Source: Syncephalis fuscata (lineage: Eukaryota; Zoopagomycota; Zoopagomycetes; Zoopagales; Piptocephalidaceae). Taken from it: a DNA stretch of 64,000 nucleotides. Shown piece by piece: positions 1 through 11,102 of the stretch. Where the stretch lies: contig JAHLTZ010000018.1 of NCBI GenBank assembly GCA_025786725.1, positions 434,001 to 498,000 of the forward strand, given 5' to 3'. The number at the start of each line of letters is the position of its first letter. The first letter of the stretch is position 1. The translations under genes were made by a program, and so were the position numbers. Below the pieces are notes generated by a model. It was not told where the DNA came from, made no database searches, and saw nothing but the letters and a program-made list of their open reading frames with translations.

Positions 1-2223
1 ACTGTTGAATAACGGAATGCTATCATCAATTTTTGCGTGGTAGTCCATTGTTTTATGGGGCAGATAATAATCATTGTACTTGTATCTTGTATCTGTGGTG
101 TAGCCTGTTGTCCATAATGGAGTTCTTCTTACTCTTGAGTTTTCCGGGCCGTCCATAGCATAATGCTTTATTTATTTGCACAGGAGATCTTTCGGGGCCG
201 GTGGACCTGTTTTACCAGGTCCTGGTGTGCTCGCCAAATGTTACTATTCCACTAAGAGTAGAATAATAAACAGATTACTAATATTATGCTTGGTCTTGAG
301 TGACCTATAATGTTAGTAATTAGTGTTATATAAGACTTACTTAATTGTTTTTATTAATAAAGATTATTAACCTTTAATTAATAATTTCCACAGAAGTAGA
401 ATAAATGACTAGAATATTGTTAACTCAGATAAAAAGATCAGTTCAGTCTAGCAATCACTGCAAGACTGAAATGATCAAAAGGTTCAAAATTCAAATAAAA
501 TAAAAAAGAATTTAAACCAAGATAAGATAATGTTTATTAAGATTAAGAAACATAGTTGCCATTTTATAGTAAATGGTCTTGAATACTGCGAAGGAAGAAC
601 TTGAACGGCTTGTCTGTTCAATTTCTTCTTCAAGCGATATGGGGCCAGTGTTACTTTAATAAGTAATATGGGGCCGTGGATCGCAAATATTTATAGGCGC
701 TGTGTTTCCTGCTACGAATTAGAAGCAATTATAATAGTATGATCGTCGTATCTTGGCTGAAAGCACGACTATCTTTGTAAGGACCCTGACGATTACCAGA
801 AATGGGAACAATCACGTGATGTAATTATTGCTAATTAAGTTATTTACCACATTTAGTAAATAGCGCAATTTACACCATAGTTATACAGGTAAATTAGTAA
901 CAACATTCTATTTATTATATGTTTTAATATACTTTACTCATTCCCCTCATTGCATTATATGCACTATAACTTCAACATTGCTTTATGTGCTTTCTTACCG
1001 TACATTCATCATTTTATATACCATTCTATACTCGCATAGTTTTCCTCTACCCAAAACTACTTTTATTTTTGTTCTAGCATCATTATTAACAAATGTTGAC
1101 TAATTCCGTTCATTGATCATGCATATATACGCAATAACTTCAACGGGGCAATATTCATTTCACACAATATATTATTTATATTGTATATTGTTTTATTGTC
1201 TAGTAACTATGCGCTAGATATTACAGTTGCTCTTCTTGTTCTAGCTTTATTATTAACAAATGTTGACTAATTCCGTTCATTGATCATGTATATATGCTCA
1301 TTAGCTTGAACATTGCTAATCTCGTTCAATATTGCATATTTATTATAATGTTTATCATTTTATTATATACTGGCTATACGCTGTCTATAGCCGTTGTCGG
1401 TATGGTTCTAACTCTTTTATTAGCAAAATTGATATATCGCAGTTTGTTCACTGAGTTATATGATATAACAAACAATATGAATATGAACAAAGTTATGTTT
1501 TCTTAAGAATATTTATAAATAAATCAAATCATGTCAATTAGTTATGATTTTAATGTTAATCAAGCAAAGTGACGGGTATACATAGTAATAACACATAATG
1601 TGATGATATATGCATACTGAATAATAAATCTATGATGATGAGTATTTGATGATTGATATCACTCACCACCCACTATTATGTTCAATAAATTAGATGTTAT
1701 TAATTGTAGCTATTTAACCACCGGATCACATTAAATGACTAATAAATTGTTTAATGTAAAATAGTTATCTTTATTTAATTAATAAATAATGTAATATATA
1801 CAATCTATAAATTGAATGGCATTGCATATAAAAAGACTATGAACAAATTGAAATACAGATGAGGAATTGTTCAAGTGGTGGAATAGAACAAAGAATAAAG
1901 ACTAATAGCATAAAAGCAAATATAATTATAAATTTATTATATAAGCAACAGTGTTTATTTTCAAAAAAAGCAGGAGACAGAGTAAAACAGCTCTTCATTC
2001 TTAAAAGTGCGCTATTTTCTATATAATATAATGTCCAATCAATGAATGGCAATTAATATGGGGTAGAAAGCGGGTACGAAAGTGCCGAATAAATCATGTG
2101 ATTTGTTGTAAATAAAGAATAGATCGTCGTATTTGGTGTAGATGTGTGTGCGGGGTCATCGACTTATTCTGCTACTACTATTACCATCGCTGTTACAACA
2201 AGTGCTATTACTATTACAGCGCA
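1..2223. other. AT-rich intergenic region, no supported gene
   Basis: No coding exon or RNA gene can be supported here. The stretch is very AT-rich with frequent stops in all frames. It contains an imperfect direct repeat (about 1071-1132 and 1230-1291, listed separately). A 70-codon hydrophobic reading frame at 1294-1506 starts inside the second repeat copy and resembles nothing I recognise. The promoter of the carboxylase gene that starts at 2224 should lie in the last few hundred bases. Confidence 0.6.
1071..1291. repeat. Imperfect direct repeat, about 60 bp, spacing 159 bp
   Basis: The segment beginning TTGTTCTAGC near 1071 recurs near 1230 with only a few changes over about 60 bases. 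Both copies include TTGACTAATTCCGTTCATTG and then ATGATCATG-like AT-rich sequence. The intervening 100 bases are not obviously repeated. No terminal inverted repeats or target-site duplications are visible, so I read it as a small local duplication. Confidence 0.8.
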
Positions 2224-5221
2224 ATGTTTCATAAGATACTTGTAGCTAATCGAGGCGAGATTGCTTGCCGTGTGTTAAGAACGTGTCGTCGTCTTGGTAT
2301 TGCTACAGTAGCCGTTTATTCTGATAGGTAGAGTGGAATAAAACGGTAAAAAGCTATGACTGCCCAAACTAACACTACGACGCGACTATATTTTATTATT
2401 TATTATGACTAAAGTGATAAAGAAGCACCGCATACAAAATTAGCTGATGAAGCAGTTTATATTGGCCCATCACCGGCAACTGAATCCTACTTGCGAGGCG
2501 ATCTTATTATTGCTGTAGCCAAACAAACTGGCGCCGATGCTTTACATCCTGGTAAGCGGGAATTAAAAGTGTATACTAATTAATAATATTGATGGCATTA
2601 TATTTGTGTAATATATATATATGATATATGATATATAGGCTATGGATTTTTATCTGAAAATGCCGAATTCGCTCAAGCATGTATGGATGCCAATATTAAA
2701 TTTATTGGGCCAAAGCCCAGTTCAATTAATGCTATTGGCGATAAGGTAAATAAATGAATAAACAACGACTATTATTAACTATTGACTGTTAATTATAGAT
2801 CAGTGCTAAACAATTACTGAAAGCAAAAGCACCCAAAGTACCATTAATACCTGGTTATAATGGAGATGATCAATCAAATGAACGGCTGGTTACTGAAGCT
2901 GTTAATATGGGTAATTATTATTATTATTGCTATTATTATTAGAATGTTAAGTATTAAGTAACAATTTAATAGGATTCCCTGTTTTATTAAAGGCATCGGC
3001 AGGCGGTGGTGGTAAAGGTATGCGCATTGTACGAGAAAAGGAACAGTAAGTCATCAATACATGAATAGTATACTGTATTAATACTAATAATGCCTAGCCT
3101 AATGGAAGAAATTGAATTGGCCAAAAGTGAAGCACGGCGCTCATTTGGATCAGATGCATTGCTTGTTGAGCGTTATTTTGATCGTGGCCGTCACATTGAA
3201 GTAAGGAAATTAGTATGGATGTTTATCTCAATATAAGTTACTCATAATTAGTATTCTATTAATATTGCTAGATCCAAATTATTGGTGATCAGCAAGGCAA
3301 TGTACATCATATCTATGAGCGAGAGTGTACTATTCAACGACGACATCAAAAGATTATTGAGGTAAGTTGGCTATAATATTTGTCGTAAATATAACTAAAA
3401 TATATAGTTAGGAATCACCCTCGCCTATTATGACTGACTCGCTACGTTCGCGTATGACTGATGCAGCCATTTGCATTGGACAGCTGATCGATTATGAAGG
3501 TGTTGGCACGGTTGAGTTTATTGTCGATGATGCAACACATGACTTTTTCTTTCTTGAAGTAAATACACGCTTGCAGGTTGAGCATCCAGTGACTGAATCG
3601 GTGACAGGGTTGGATTTGGTTGAATTACAAATTCATGTAGCAGCGGGTAATTAGATAATAGGAATACATTATTGTAGCAGTAATGACAAGTATAATAATT
3701 ATATAGGTGGCTCGCTTAAGGACACATCAGTGCCTACATTGCCGATCAAGGTTGGTGGTCGATAGGGCGATTCATTAGTGTTTATTAAATAGTGTATGGA
3801 TAGGGATATGCTATGGAATGTCGTTTATATGCGGAGGATCCATCCCAGAACTATATGCCATGTGTGTAGTAAATAGATTGTAGGATATTGGTTTACTTAT
3901 ATGGTTTATTTTAAACTAGGTTCGGGTCCAGTATTACTATGGCAGCCATCGTCATTGCCATTTATTCGTTATGATACGGGTGTGGAGACCGGCAAGTATA
4001 CACATTATTGAGTAATATGCTTACTTATTAAGCATATAGGCTCAATGGTCACTATTTACTACGACCCGATGATTGCCAAAGTGACCGTATGGGCGGAGAC
4101 ACGCGATTTGGTGATTAAACGCATGGAGCGTGCTTTACACGAAACGTTATGTCTAGGGCTGGTGACCAATCAAGACTTTTTACTTGCTGTATTGCGACAT
4201 TCTAAATTCAGACAGGGCCAATTTACAACACAATTTGTTGAACAGGAACAGCAGCAGCTATTGGCACTAGAGCCGATCACTGATCAGTATGTGACAAATA
4301 AGAATACACTTCACCCACTGGCCCAAGCTACTTTGGCTGCTCATTTATGGCGCTGGTATCAACGAAAACAAGCTAAGGCACCACTAAGTTTTATTTCTTC
4401 GGGCTATCGCAATGTTCGATGGCGTCCACAATATGATCGCTATACGACGGCCACTATTGGTGATATACAAGCAGCACGTCAATGGGAGATCGCTTATACT
4501 CACTTTGGACAAAGGGGTGCGCTAAAGTGTTGGTTACCGCGTCTTGTTCCCAAAGAAGAAACGGCGCCTCTTGGGCGGGTGGCTTCAATGCAACATCAAG
4601 AAACGCAACCAGCAATTACGGCGGAAATCATTAATGTGACTCCATTAGGTGGTAAGTAACAAGGCTGCTTTAGATATACATTTATTAATCATTTATTAAT
4701 TACTAGATAATCAGAGTTTATTAAGATGTTGTATTGGTATGGCTCTAAATGATTTTATGGCAATTGTATAACTGATTTTATTTTATAGATGGCGTTCAAC
4801 GCAACTTTTATATTGTTGAAGACACGAGTTTGAAGGCCAATGTTAAAGAAGAACGTCGTACGCTATGGTTAAACTGTGCCTCACTAGGCCTAGTTAGCGT
4901 AAGAGTTGGTGAGCATAATCGACTTGAATCGCATACATCGGCCGCTGAAGATTCTGGTAAGCAGTATTGATAATTAGTTAATAAAATAGAGCTTAATTGA
5001 CTTGATCATTAGTGTTGGCATATACAACTCAGATGCCGTGCCGTATTCTACGCTTAATTGCTGCCAATGGCCAAACAGTCAAGCCGGGTGATACTATCCT
5101 AACTATGGAGTCAATGAAGATGGAAACAAAGCTGTTGGCTAAACATGCTGGCACAGTTCATCTACTTGTTAAATCAGATCAACTTGTCGCTGCCGGTGTT
5201 CTATTATGTGAGATCAAATAG
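2224..5221 (+). CDS. MCCC1: Biotin-dependent acyl-CoA carboxylase alpha subunit (3-methylcrotonyl-CoA carboxylase-like)
   Basis: Biotin carboxylase plus biotin-carrier subunit; in the MCC family it carboxylates biotin with ATP and bicarbonate for leucine breakdown in mitochondria. Exons: 2224-2327, 2415-2551, 2639-2745, 2799-2910, 2973-3045, 3098-3200, 3272-3361, 3412-3646, 3707-3750, 3804-3861, 3920-3991, 4040-4651, 4789-4956, 5013-5221; they sum to 2124 nt, 707 residues, in frame throughout and close to the usual MCC alpha length. The N-terminus reads [13 protein letters not shown], the ATP-grasp glycine loop is SAGGGGKGM, and [14 protein letters not shown] is the catalytic segment. The biotin site is ESMKM with Lys674; AMKM is more usual in this family. 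The first ATG before [10 protein letters not shown] was chosen; no clear mitochondrial presequence is visible. The intron after 3991 uses a GC donor. Related acyl- or geranyl-CoA carboxylases are possible alternatives. Confidence 0.85.
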
Positions 5222-5489
5222 TGGTAATAAATTGTTTATATTCGATTACAGCGACTTTATGCATTTGAAATACTTTTTAAATATAATTTGTAATGCCTAT
5301 CTATTAATTAAATATTAAAGTTTTATAGTGCTTTGTCAACAAGAACGTGCTGTGCTGCAGTGAGACAATGCGCTTTACATAGCATGAAATTCATAAAGCG
5401 ACAAATTGCATCACAACGATTTTGTAGATTATGGCTATTGATGATTGACAAATCAATTTATTAAAGTGTAAAGCAAGCATTAAATAAGC

Positions 5490-5966
5490 TTAGTTTTTAT
5501 CACTATTCCAGTTGTCTTCAGTCAATGGACATTTCTTGAAATCAGTATTGAGAACTACCCCTGAAAAGTCTTGAACGATAAGACCAAATGGCTTGCGGTT
5601 GGAATCACGAGCCTCTTCAATGGATCCTTTGACTGCAACGTAAATTGCAGTTGTATCAGCTAACTCTGCTTTATCAATACTGCAGCTCTTAAGATATTTT
5701 CCCTTCTCAAGACTGTCTTTAACAGTGGCGATGACAGTGTTTGTCGCATCGTTTATATCAAAAGTGGGTTTATAAAACTCATCTTTCTTTGGAAGGCTCT
5801 CGATATTATCAAACATCAACGATGCCAATGTTAAGGCATGCATTTCAGTTAATTTCGCCGACTGGCTTGTTGGCGGTTGGGTTTGAGGATTTGGTAGACC
5901 AAATACTGTAGCGAGACTTGATAAACCAACAAGGCAAACACCCAACAAAATAGTAGTGAACTTCAT
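5490..5966 (-). CDS. Small secreted protein, unknown function
   Basis: Single-exon gene of 158 residues. The N-terminus is a clear signal peptide (MKFTTILLGVCLVGLSSLATVFG, given here as positions 1-23) followed by a Pro/Gln/Thr-rich stretch starting LPNPQTQPP. The mature part has only two cysteines, in SCSID and KKCPL, which could form one disulfide. It does not carry the eight-cysteine or Y-G-S-D-G-S-Y-F modules of the other secreted proteins in this window. It lies convergent with the carboxylase gene, about 270 bases from its stop. Function is not recognisable. Confidence 0.7.
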   Translation of the reverse strand: MKFTTILLGVCLVGLSSLATVFGLPNPQTQPPTSQSAKLTEMHALTLASLMFDNIESLPKKDEFYKPTFDINDATNTVIATVKDSLEKGKYLKSCSIDKAELADTTAIYVAVKGSIEEARDSNRKPFGLIVQDFSGVVLNTDFKKCPLTEDNWNSDKN

Positions 5967-7162
5967 GGTTTCTAATGGTATTTAGATAAATAGAATAGGT
6001 AGGTTTTCTTGTATGACTCAATGGTGTAAATAATGGAAATGTAACAAAGCACTTTTAAGATTAAGAAATGGAAAGAGTATGACATCCTTCTTCAGCTGGC
6101 CGCCTTAAGCTAGCATTTATGTGCTGTAATATCTAACGCTTCCACAGAAACGTTATAAATACGTCAGCAGTAGACTATTTAGTACAGCGTTCATATAGAT
6201 AAAAATATGTTTACAATGATGCAGGTGTGCACCAATGAAAATGGGTTCATGTGTACAAGGTAAAACTAATAGTCACTTCAAAGGTTTGGCTTTTTTATGA
6301 TGGAAATTCTTAGTATCATAAATAAAAAGAATTTGGAAAATTAAATGTATTCGATAAACGTTTAGAGATGGAATTGAATAAGTTAAAGTCATATAATAGC
6401 GTTTGTTTAAATACTAACCGTGAGTATTTATACCAATAGTAGCACATATATATAAAAGTCATTAATAATGATAACGCAGCAATGCAGATGATATATACAC
6501 GATTCACTAATCAAGCAATATTTAATAGATATAAGCGCGTAAATTTAATTTATATCAGGTTTAAATATAGTAACATGCATTTTTTATAAAAACATTGTAA
6601 CATAATTTATAAATTATACCAAAAAACTATATTTCTGCATTAACACCAACCAATTAAAGTCATTATACTTTGCCATATATTTTTGTTAAAATAAATAAAC
6701 ATCTAGTGTTCATTAGTAATGTTAAGTGTGTACTTGTATAGATTCTATCTTAAACTAGCATAGACTGCTTTGGTTATTGTTTTAAGATTGCATCGTTGTC
6801 AATGTATTTGTTTTTTTAAAAATCCATGCGTAGCATATAGCTATCTGTTTAATTATATATAATATTACGATGGTACATACTGCTTAGTTTAATATTTGAT
6901 GAACGCAAATTATTAGCCAACAATCGTTGAATTCTAGCTAATATAATTACTATTATAGCAAATAATATATTGCATTTGTATAGTAATCAATAGCTATAGA
7001 AGCACATATTATGCATGATAAAAAACAAAATTGGTTATTTAAACTTTTATTCAATGATTTCTTTTCAATGAATCGATAGCAGTTTACACTGTACTTGTTC
7101 AATTACATTATAGATAATCATCTACTCCTCATTTCCGCTGTTCAGTAAAAAGTTTTCCTTTT
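5967..7162. other. Intergenic region holding copy 1 of a 434-bp duplicated block
   Basis: AT-rich, no supported gene. The first part should include the promoter of the secreted-protein gene at 5490-5966. From 6681 to 7114 it holds a block nearly identical to 10567-11000 (listed separately). That block ends about 50 bases beyond the stop codon of the next gene on the minus strand. Confidence 0.7.
6681..7114 (-). repeat. 434-bp near-identical duplicated 3' flank, copy 1
   Basis: Compared by eye with 10567-11000, this block differs by about six substitutions and one single-base indel over 434 positions. It sits directly downstream of the secreted-protein gene at 7163-7924, as the other copy sits downstream of its paralogue at 11103-11708. 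Similarity drops abruptly at 7114 toward the coding region. No inverted termini or target duplications are seen. Confidence 0.9.
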
Positions 7163-7924
7163 CTAAATAACTTCCTCATCCATATCATCCATATCATCAG
7201 CAATGGCATCATTCTGATCAACGATATCATTATTATGGCCTGGAATATCTTCATCGTTACCACGACGATTCAATGATCGACGTTTGGCACTAGCTACACA
7301 GGTACCATAGTATTGGAGATCTGGGACGGAGCAGCTAGATCCTGAAACACAAATAGTGTTTTCGTTGTTACATTTGCCACCAACTGCAACGCTCAGTAAA
7401 CAAGTGGTGGGTTTCCCAGCTGATATGGAGGCACATACCAATCCCATATGGGGCGTGCATGTAAAAAGACCACCATTGACATTACCACATGCTTGACTGT
7501 GGCCAACTTGGGTGCCTCCCGATACCGGGCTAGCAGTAGATGCAGGTACAGGATCAGATGGAGGGCTAGGGCGATGGCCGGTTGTTGGGCCAAAACCAGC
7601 TATACAGATACCAGTTGGGTGACCGGGCTTAATGTCGCAGGTAAATCCGTCGGCACATTTAGCGTTCTCGTGATTGCATTCGCCATTGAGAGTTGAAACA
7701 AGGAGGCAAATTTTTACATTAGCTCCTAGCATGGTGTCGCACTTGCTTCCTGCTGGACAAGGAAATTCAGTGCTATCGCCTTTATCGCATTCGTCACCAC
7801 GCTTGGAAGGTGGACGCCGTTGGATACTTGGGGTTTGTGGGCCACTTGGACGTGCATCAACACTGACGGCTAGAACGGCCAACACAGTGGCAAATTTGGC
7901 GATGCTGGATAGAGTGAGCTTCAT
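7163..7924 (-). CDS. Secreted cysteine-rich protein, two eight-cysteine domains (A-A)
   Basis: Single-exon gene of 253 residues, start chosen at MKLTL (7924) because this gives a clean signal peptide ending near VSVDA and matches the paralogues; the open frame runs further upstream to 8014. Two tandem eight-cysteine domains follow, roughly residues 43-108 and 135-202, each with the spacing CD...C...CD...C then C...C...C...C ending in G-x-C. A Pro/Ser-rich linker separates them. The C-terminus is basic and then strongly acidic (DDMDDMDEE), a tail the paralogue at 11103 has lost. It is member one of a tandem array (with 9130-9724 and 11103-11708) and shares their promoter block. Likely extracellular; function unknown, possibly a small-cysteine-rich effector or wall protein. 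Confidence 0.8.
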   Translation of the reverse strand: MKLTLSSIAKFATVLAVLAVSVDARPSGPQTPSIQRRPPSKRGDECDKGDSTEFPCPAGSKCDTMLGANVKICLLVSTLNGECNHENAKCADGFTCDIKPGHPTGICIAGFGPTTGHRPSPPSDPVPASTASPVSGGTQVGHSQACGNVNGGLFTCTPHMGLVCASISAGKPTTCLLSVAVGGKCNNENTICVSGSSCSVPDLQYYGTCVASAKRRSLNRRGNDEDIPGHNNDIVDQNDAIADDMDDMDEEVI

Positions 7925-9129
7925 GTTGATATTGACAATTTTAAGTCTTAATTGAGCTATGGAAATGTGAATGTAAATGTAAATACAATAATGCTTGTGA
8001 TGCTTATGATGCACAGAATGGCTTAAACAAGAATGCTGATGCTGGTGTAGAACTATTGTCGACTATTAAATTCATGCGTTCTTTTATAGTTTAGTTCATG
8101 AGACGTACTCATAGTAACTATAATTAGTTGATCATTAATGTCTATGAATAGTCGTACAGCAAAGGAATCAGTGACGTGTATAGGAATAAACTGCCATTCA
8201 ACAATGTATACAAACATTCTTTGTTTTAAAAAACAATATAATCTCATTGGGTAATGGTGGTGCTGTTGGTTACACAAATATTATGATTAGACTGATCATA
8301 GCTCATTGTTTCTCGAAGTGTAATTGTTATTTCATAAACTTCAAAGGCCTACGTCAGACGACAATCAATTATTAACTTCATTGTTATGCGGATAGCTACG
8401 ATAGTTTTACTGCTGTTGTTATGTCTATGAGGAACAATAAACGTGTGTATGTCTTGAGGAACATCTGTTTAATGAGTTCTTTGTTTTTATCCAACATTGA
8501 GGCATGGAACATTCTCAGGTTTATTTCTCAACTTTGTAATCTAAAAATAGCATAATTATACATGGAAATATACACTTGATTCAAGAGCCAGAGCAGTATT
8601 ATGGCTGTACTTTCAAATTGCAATCGCAAAATGCTATTCAAAGACAATAAACATATTTATTCTATTTTAAACGCTGTCAGTATAACAGTGAATGCGGTCA
8701 TTTTAGGTATAATAATGATTTATTATTATATTGTTACAAGTATGATGATTTCCTAATCTATTACAGTTTAAACTTTATTAATTAAACGCTTTACCAAGTT
8801 GTTGCAGATACATTAGCATAATATAAATTCTTATTAGAGCTCTGCCGTTATTATACATGGTTATAATCTACTAAATCACATAAAAATACTGATTTAAGCC
8901 AGATTTGAAAGTTTAAGTTATTTAATATTGATAATCATTATTTTATTAAAATAATATTAAAGCATCTAAGCTGCTTTTATATTTCTTATCTTTATTTGGC
9001 TGCTTGGTCAATGTTAAATTATCGCGCTACTAGTGTTGTAACACTATCTTAAAAGCTAAAATAATCGTTTTAATTTTTTATTACTAAAGCCAGGTGTATA
9101 ATAAAGAGCAGCTGCATTTTTAATGTCAA
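7925..9129. other. Intergenic region, promoter unit of the 7163-7924 gene
   Basis: Noncoding. From about 8050 to 8860 it aligns, at moderate identity by eye, with 9830-10566 and in part with 11840-12560. Each of those lies upstream of a paralogue, so the whole gene plus roughly 1 kb of upstream DNA was duplicated as a unit. Shared landmarks are the TATA-like box, an 18-base GTCGTACAGC-type element and an AAAGGC motif about 270 bases further upstream. Confidence 0.75.
8081..8170 (-). promoter_or_regulatory. Shared promoter block: TATA box and conserved 25-bp element
   Basis: On the minus strand 8081-8089 reads CTATAAAAG, about 160 bases upstream of the ATG at 7924. Further upstream, 8146-8170 (plus-strand core GTCGTACAGCAAAGGAAT) is identical over 25 bases to 9919-9943 and nearly identical to 11930-11954 and 28950-28967. 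Those copies lie at matching distances from the starts of three other secreted-protein genes. Confidence 0.7.
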
Positions 9130-9724
9130 ACTGCTATATTCAATATAGTATTTTAATGCCTCATTGCGTTTATAGCCTTCATCGTCTCTGTCGCAGCCAT
9201 ATTTAATAACGTTGTCTTTTTGTTTTCTTATGAATTGGAATTGCGTCGCCATTATTGCACTTGTGATTATTAAAGCAGTATTGGCCGTTTCTCCTTTCTA
9301 AACTAAAACCCATCCGTGCCATAAATCTGTTTGCTGTAAGGTCTACGTGTGACAAACTCCTTGCTATCTGCATCATAGCCCGATGCAGGGTCAGAATCAG
9401 GTGCCGTATTGGAACTGGATATACAAGTGCCAGTAGATTGGTAGGGCTCAATGCTGCAAGTAAGTCCACTAGCACATTTAGAATGATCGATATTGCATGC
9501 ACCATCAATATTTGAAACATTTATGCATGTTTTTGGGAACGACCTGGCATGGTATCACACTTTAAACCTGAAGTACATTCGTAGTTAATGCCGTCGATCA
9601 AATCACAATCGCCACCAAGTCTTGTAGATATACTCCTTTGACTGCTTGGGCGTGCATCGGCACTGGCAGCCAGAACAACTAGCACAGCGATAAATTTGGC
9701 GACTTTGGTTACCGCAAACTTCAT
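9130..9724 (-). pseudogene. Broken secreted A-B protein of the array
   Basis: The gene starts like its neighbours at 9724 (MKFAVTKVAK signal peptide, ending near ASADARP) and gives the first three cysteines of the eight-cysteine domain. It then stops at 9521 after an A run near 9534. The remaining five cysteines lie in a second frame, and module-B remnants (YGTDG, then ERRNGQY-like, then GCDRDDEGYKRN-like) lie in a second, third and fourth frame down to about 9130. The first break matches the single-base-loss pattern seen elsewhere in the window. The later ones need a nonsense change plus further shifts, so real decay is likely here. The intact architecture would have been A-B, like 63327. 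I do not reconstruct it. Confidence 0.7.
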
Positions 9725-9853
9725 GCTGACATTGATAATGTTAAGTAAAAATGTAAATACAACAATGCTAAATGCTCGTAATGCTACAAATGGTTTAAAA
9801 CAAAATGCTAATTTTTGAAATAAAACTATTGTCGACTATTAATCTTATGCGCT

Positions 9854-9943
9854 CTTTATAGCTTAGCTTCACAAAACGTATTCACGACAACTACAATTGG
9901 CTGATTACTCGCATCCGTGAATAGTCGTACAGCAAAGGAATCA
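9854..9943 (-). promoter_or_regulatory. Shared promoter block of the broken array gene
   Basis: Minus-strand GCTATAAAG lies at 9854-9862, about 130 bases before the ATG at 9724. The 25-bp element at 9919-9943 is identical to that at 8146-8170. The promoter looks intact although the coding region is broken. Confidence 0.65.
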
Positions 9944-10566
9944 ATAGCGAGTATAAGAATAAACAATCACTTCCACCAGTATACACACATGCTTTGTGCT
10001 AAGAACAACACAATCCCAATGGATGATGGTAATGGCAGTTACACGAGCACTGAATAGACCAATCATACATTGTTAACAATCTGTTTTTCGAACTGGAATC
10101 GTCAACTTCAAAGGCCTACAACAGGCGACAATTACTTGTCTATTCTATTGCTATACTGATAGATGCAAGGGATCTAACGATACTGTTATGCCCGTGAGAA
10201 ATGATAAACGTTAAATCGTGAGTTCTTTATCTCTTATTCAATTGTTAAGGCATGGCACAATTATTGGTTTATTTCTCAGCTTTATAAGCTAAAAATAGCA
10301 TGATTAATATAAAATGTACATTTAATTAAAGAATCAGAACGGTGTTTTAGCTATGATTTTAAAAACAATTGCAAAAATGCTATTCAAAGACAATTGAAAG
10401 TATTTATTTTATTTTAAACATTGCTAGAGTAAAAATAACAAGACATTTCAGGTATAACAATAAGTTATTTGTTATAGTGTTACATTTATGATAATTGCAT
10501 AATTTGTTGAAATCTTGATTGACTAATTAAACGCTTTGTCAAGTTATCGCAGCTAAATTAGCATAA

Positions 10567-11000
10567 TTTTATTAAAATAAATAAACATCTAGTGTTCATT
10601 AGTAATGTTAAATGTGTACTTGTATAAATTCTATCTTAAACTAGCATAGACTGCTTTGGTTATTGTTTTAAGATTGCATCGTTGTCAATGTATTTGCTTT
10701 TTTAAAAATTCATGCGTAGCATATAGCTATCTGTTTAATTATATATAATATTACGATGGTACATACTGCTTAGTTTAATATTTGATGAACGCAAATTATT
10801 AGCCAACAATCGTTGAATTCTAGCTAATATAATTACTATTATAGCAAATAATATATTGCATTTGTATAGTAATCAATAGCTATAAAAGCACATATTATGC
10901 ATATAAAAAACAAAATTGGTTATTTAAACTTTTATTCAATGATTTCTTTTCAATGAATCGATAGCAGTTTACACTGTACTTGTTCAATTACATTATAGAT
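10567..11000 (-). repeat. 434-bp near-identical duplicated 3' flank, copy 2
   Basis: Partner of 6681-7114; see that entry for the comparison. It lies just downstream of the 11103-11708 gene. The differences seen by eye are a few G/A and T/C transitions and one missing base near 10890-10900. Coding regions of the two adjacent paralogues are far more diverged than this noncoding block. Confidence 0.9.
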
Positions 11001-11102
11001 GATAGTTTACTCGCCATCTTCATTGCCCGACAAAAAACTACTCATCCATAAAACCACCGTTGTCATTATTGCGAGGATTCAATAATAAATGTTTGGCACT
11101 GA

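Larger units (their letters stand above)
9725..11102. other. Intergenic: promoter unit of the broken gene plus copy 2 of the 434-bp block
   Basis: Noncoding. 9830-10566 is the counterpart of the promoter unit upstream of 7924. 10567-11000 is the second copy of the near-identical 434-bp block. 11006-11102 still resembles the C-terminal coding region of the 7163 gene but out of frame, a relic of a tail lost from the 11103 gene. Confidence 0.75.

Noticed and set aside
1294-1506. 70-codon hydrophobic open frame
   Set aside because: It starts inside a repeat, has no recognisable motif beyond hydrophobicity, and AT-rich DNA yields such frames by chance.
6681-7114. 434-bp duplicated block as a transposable element
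   Set aside because: No terminal inverted repeats, target-site duplications or coding content, and both copies sit at the same position relative to paralogous genes.
7393-7955. Several open frames antisense to the secreted-protein gene
   Set aside because: They are shadows of the strong minus-strand coding region; none shows independent domain content or a sensible start.
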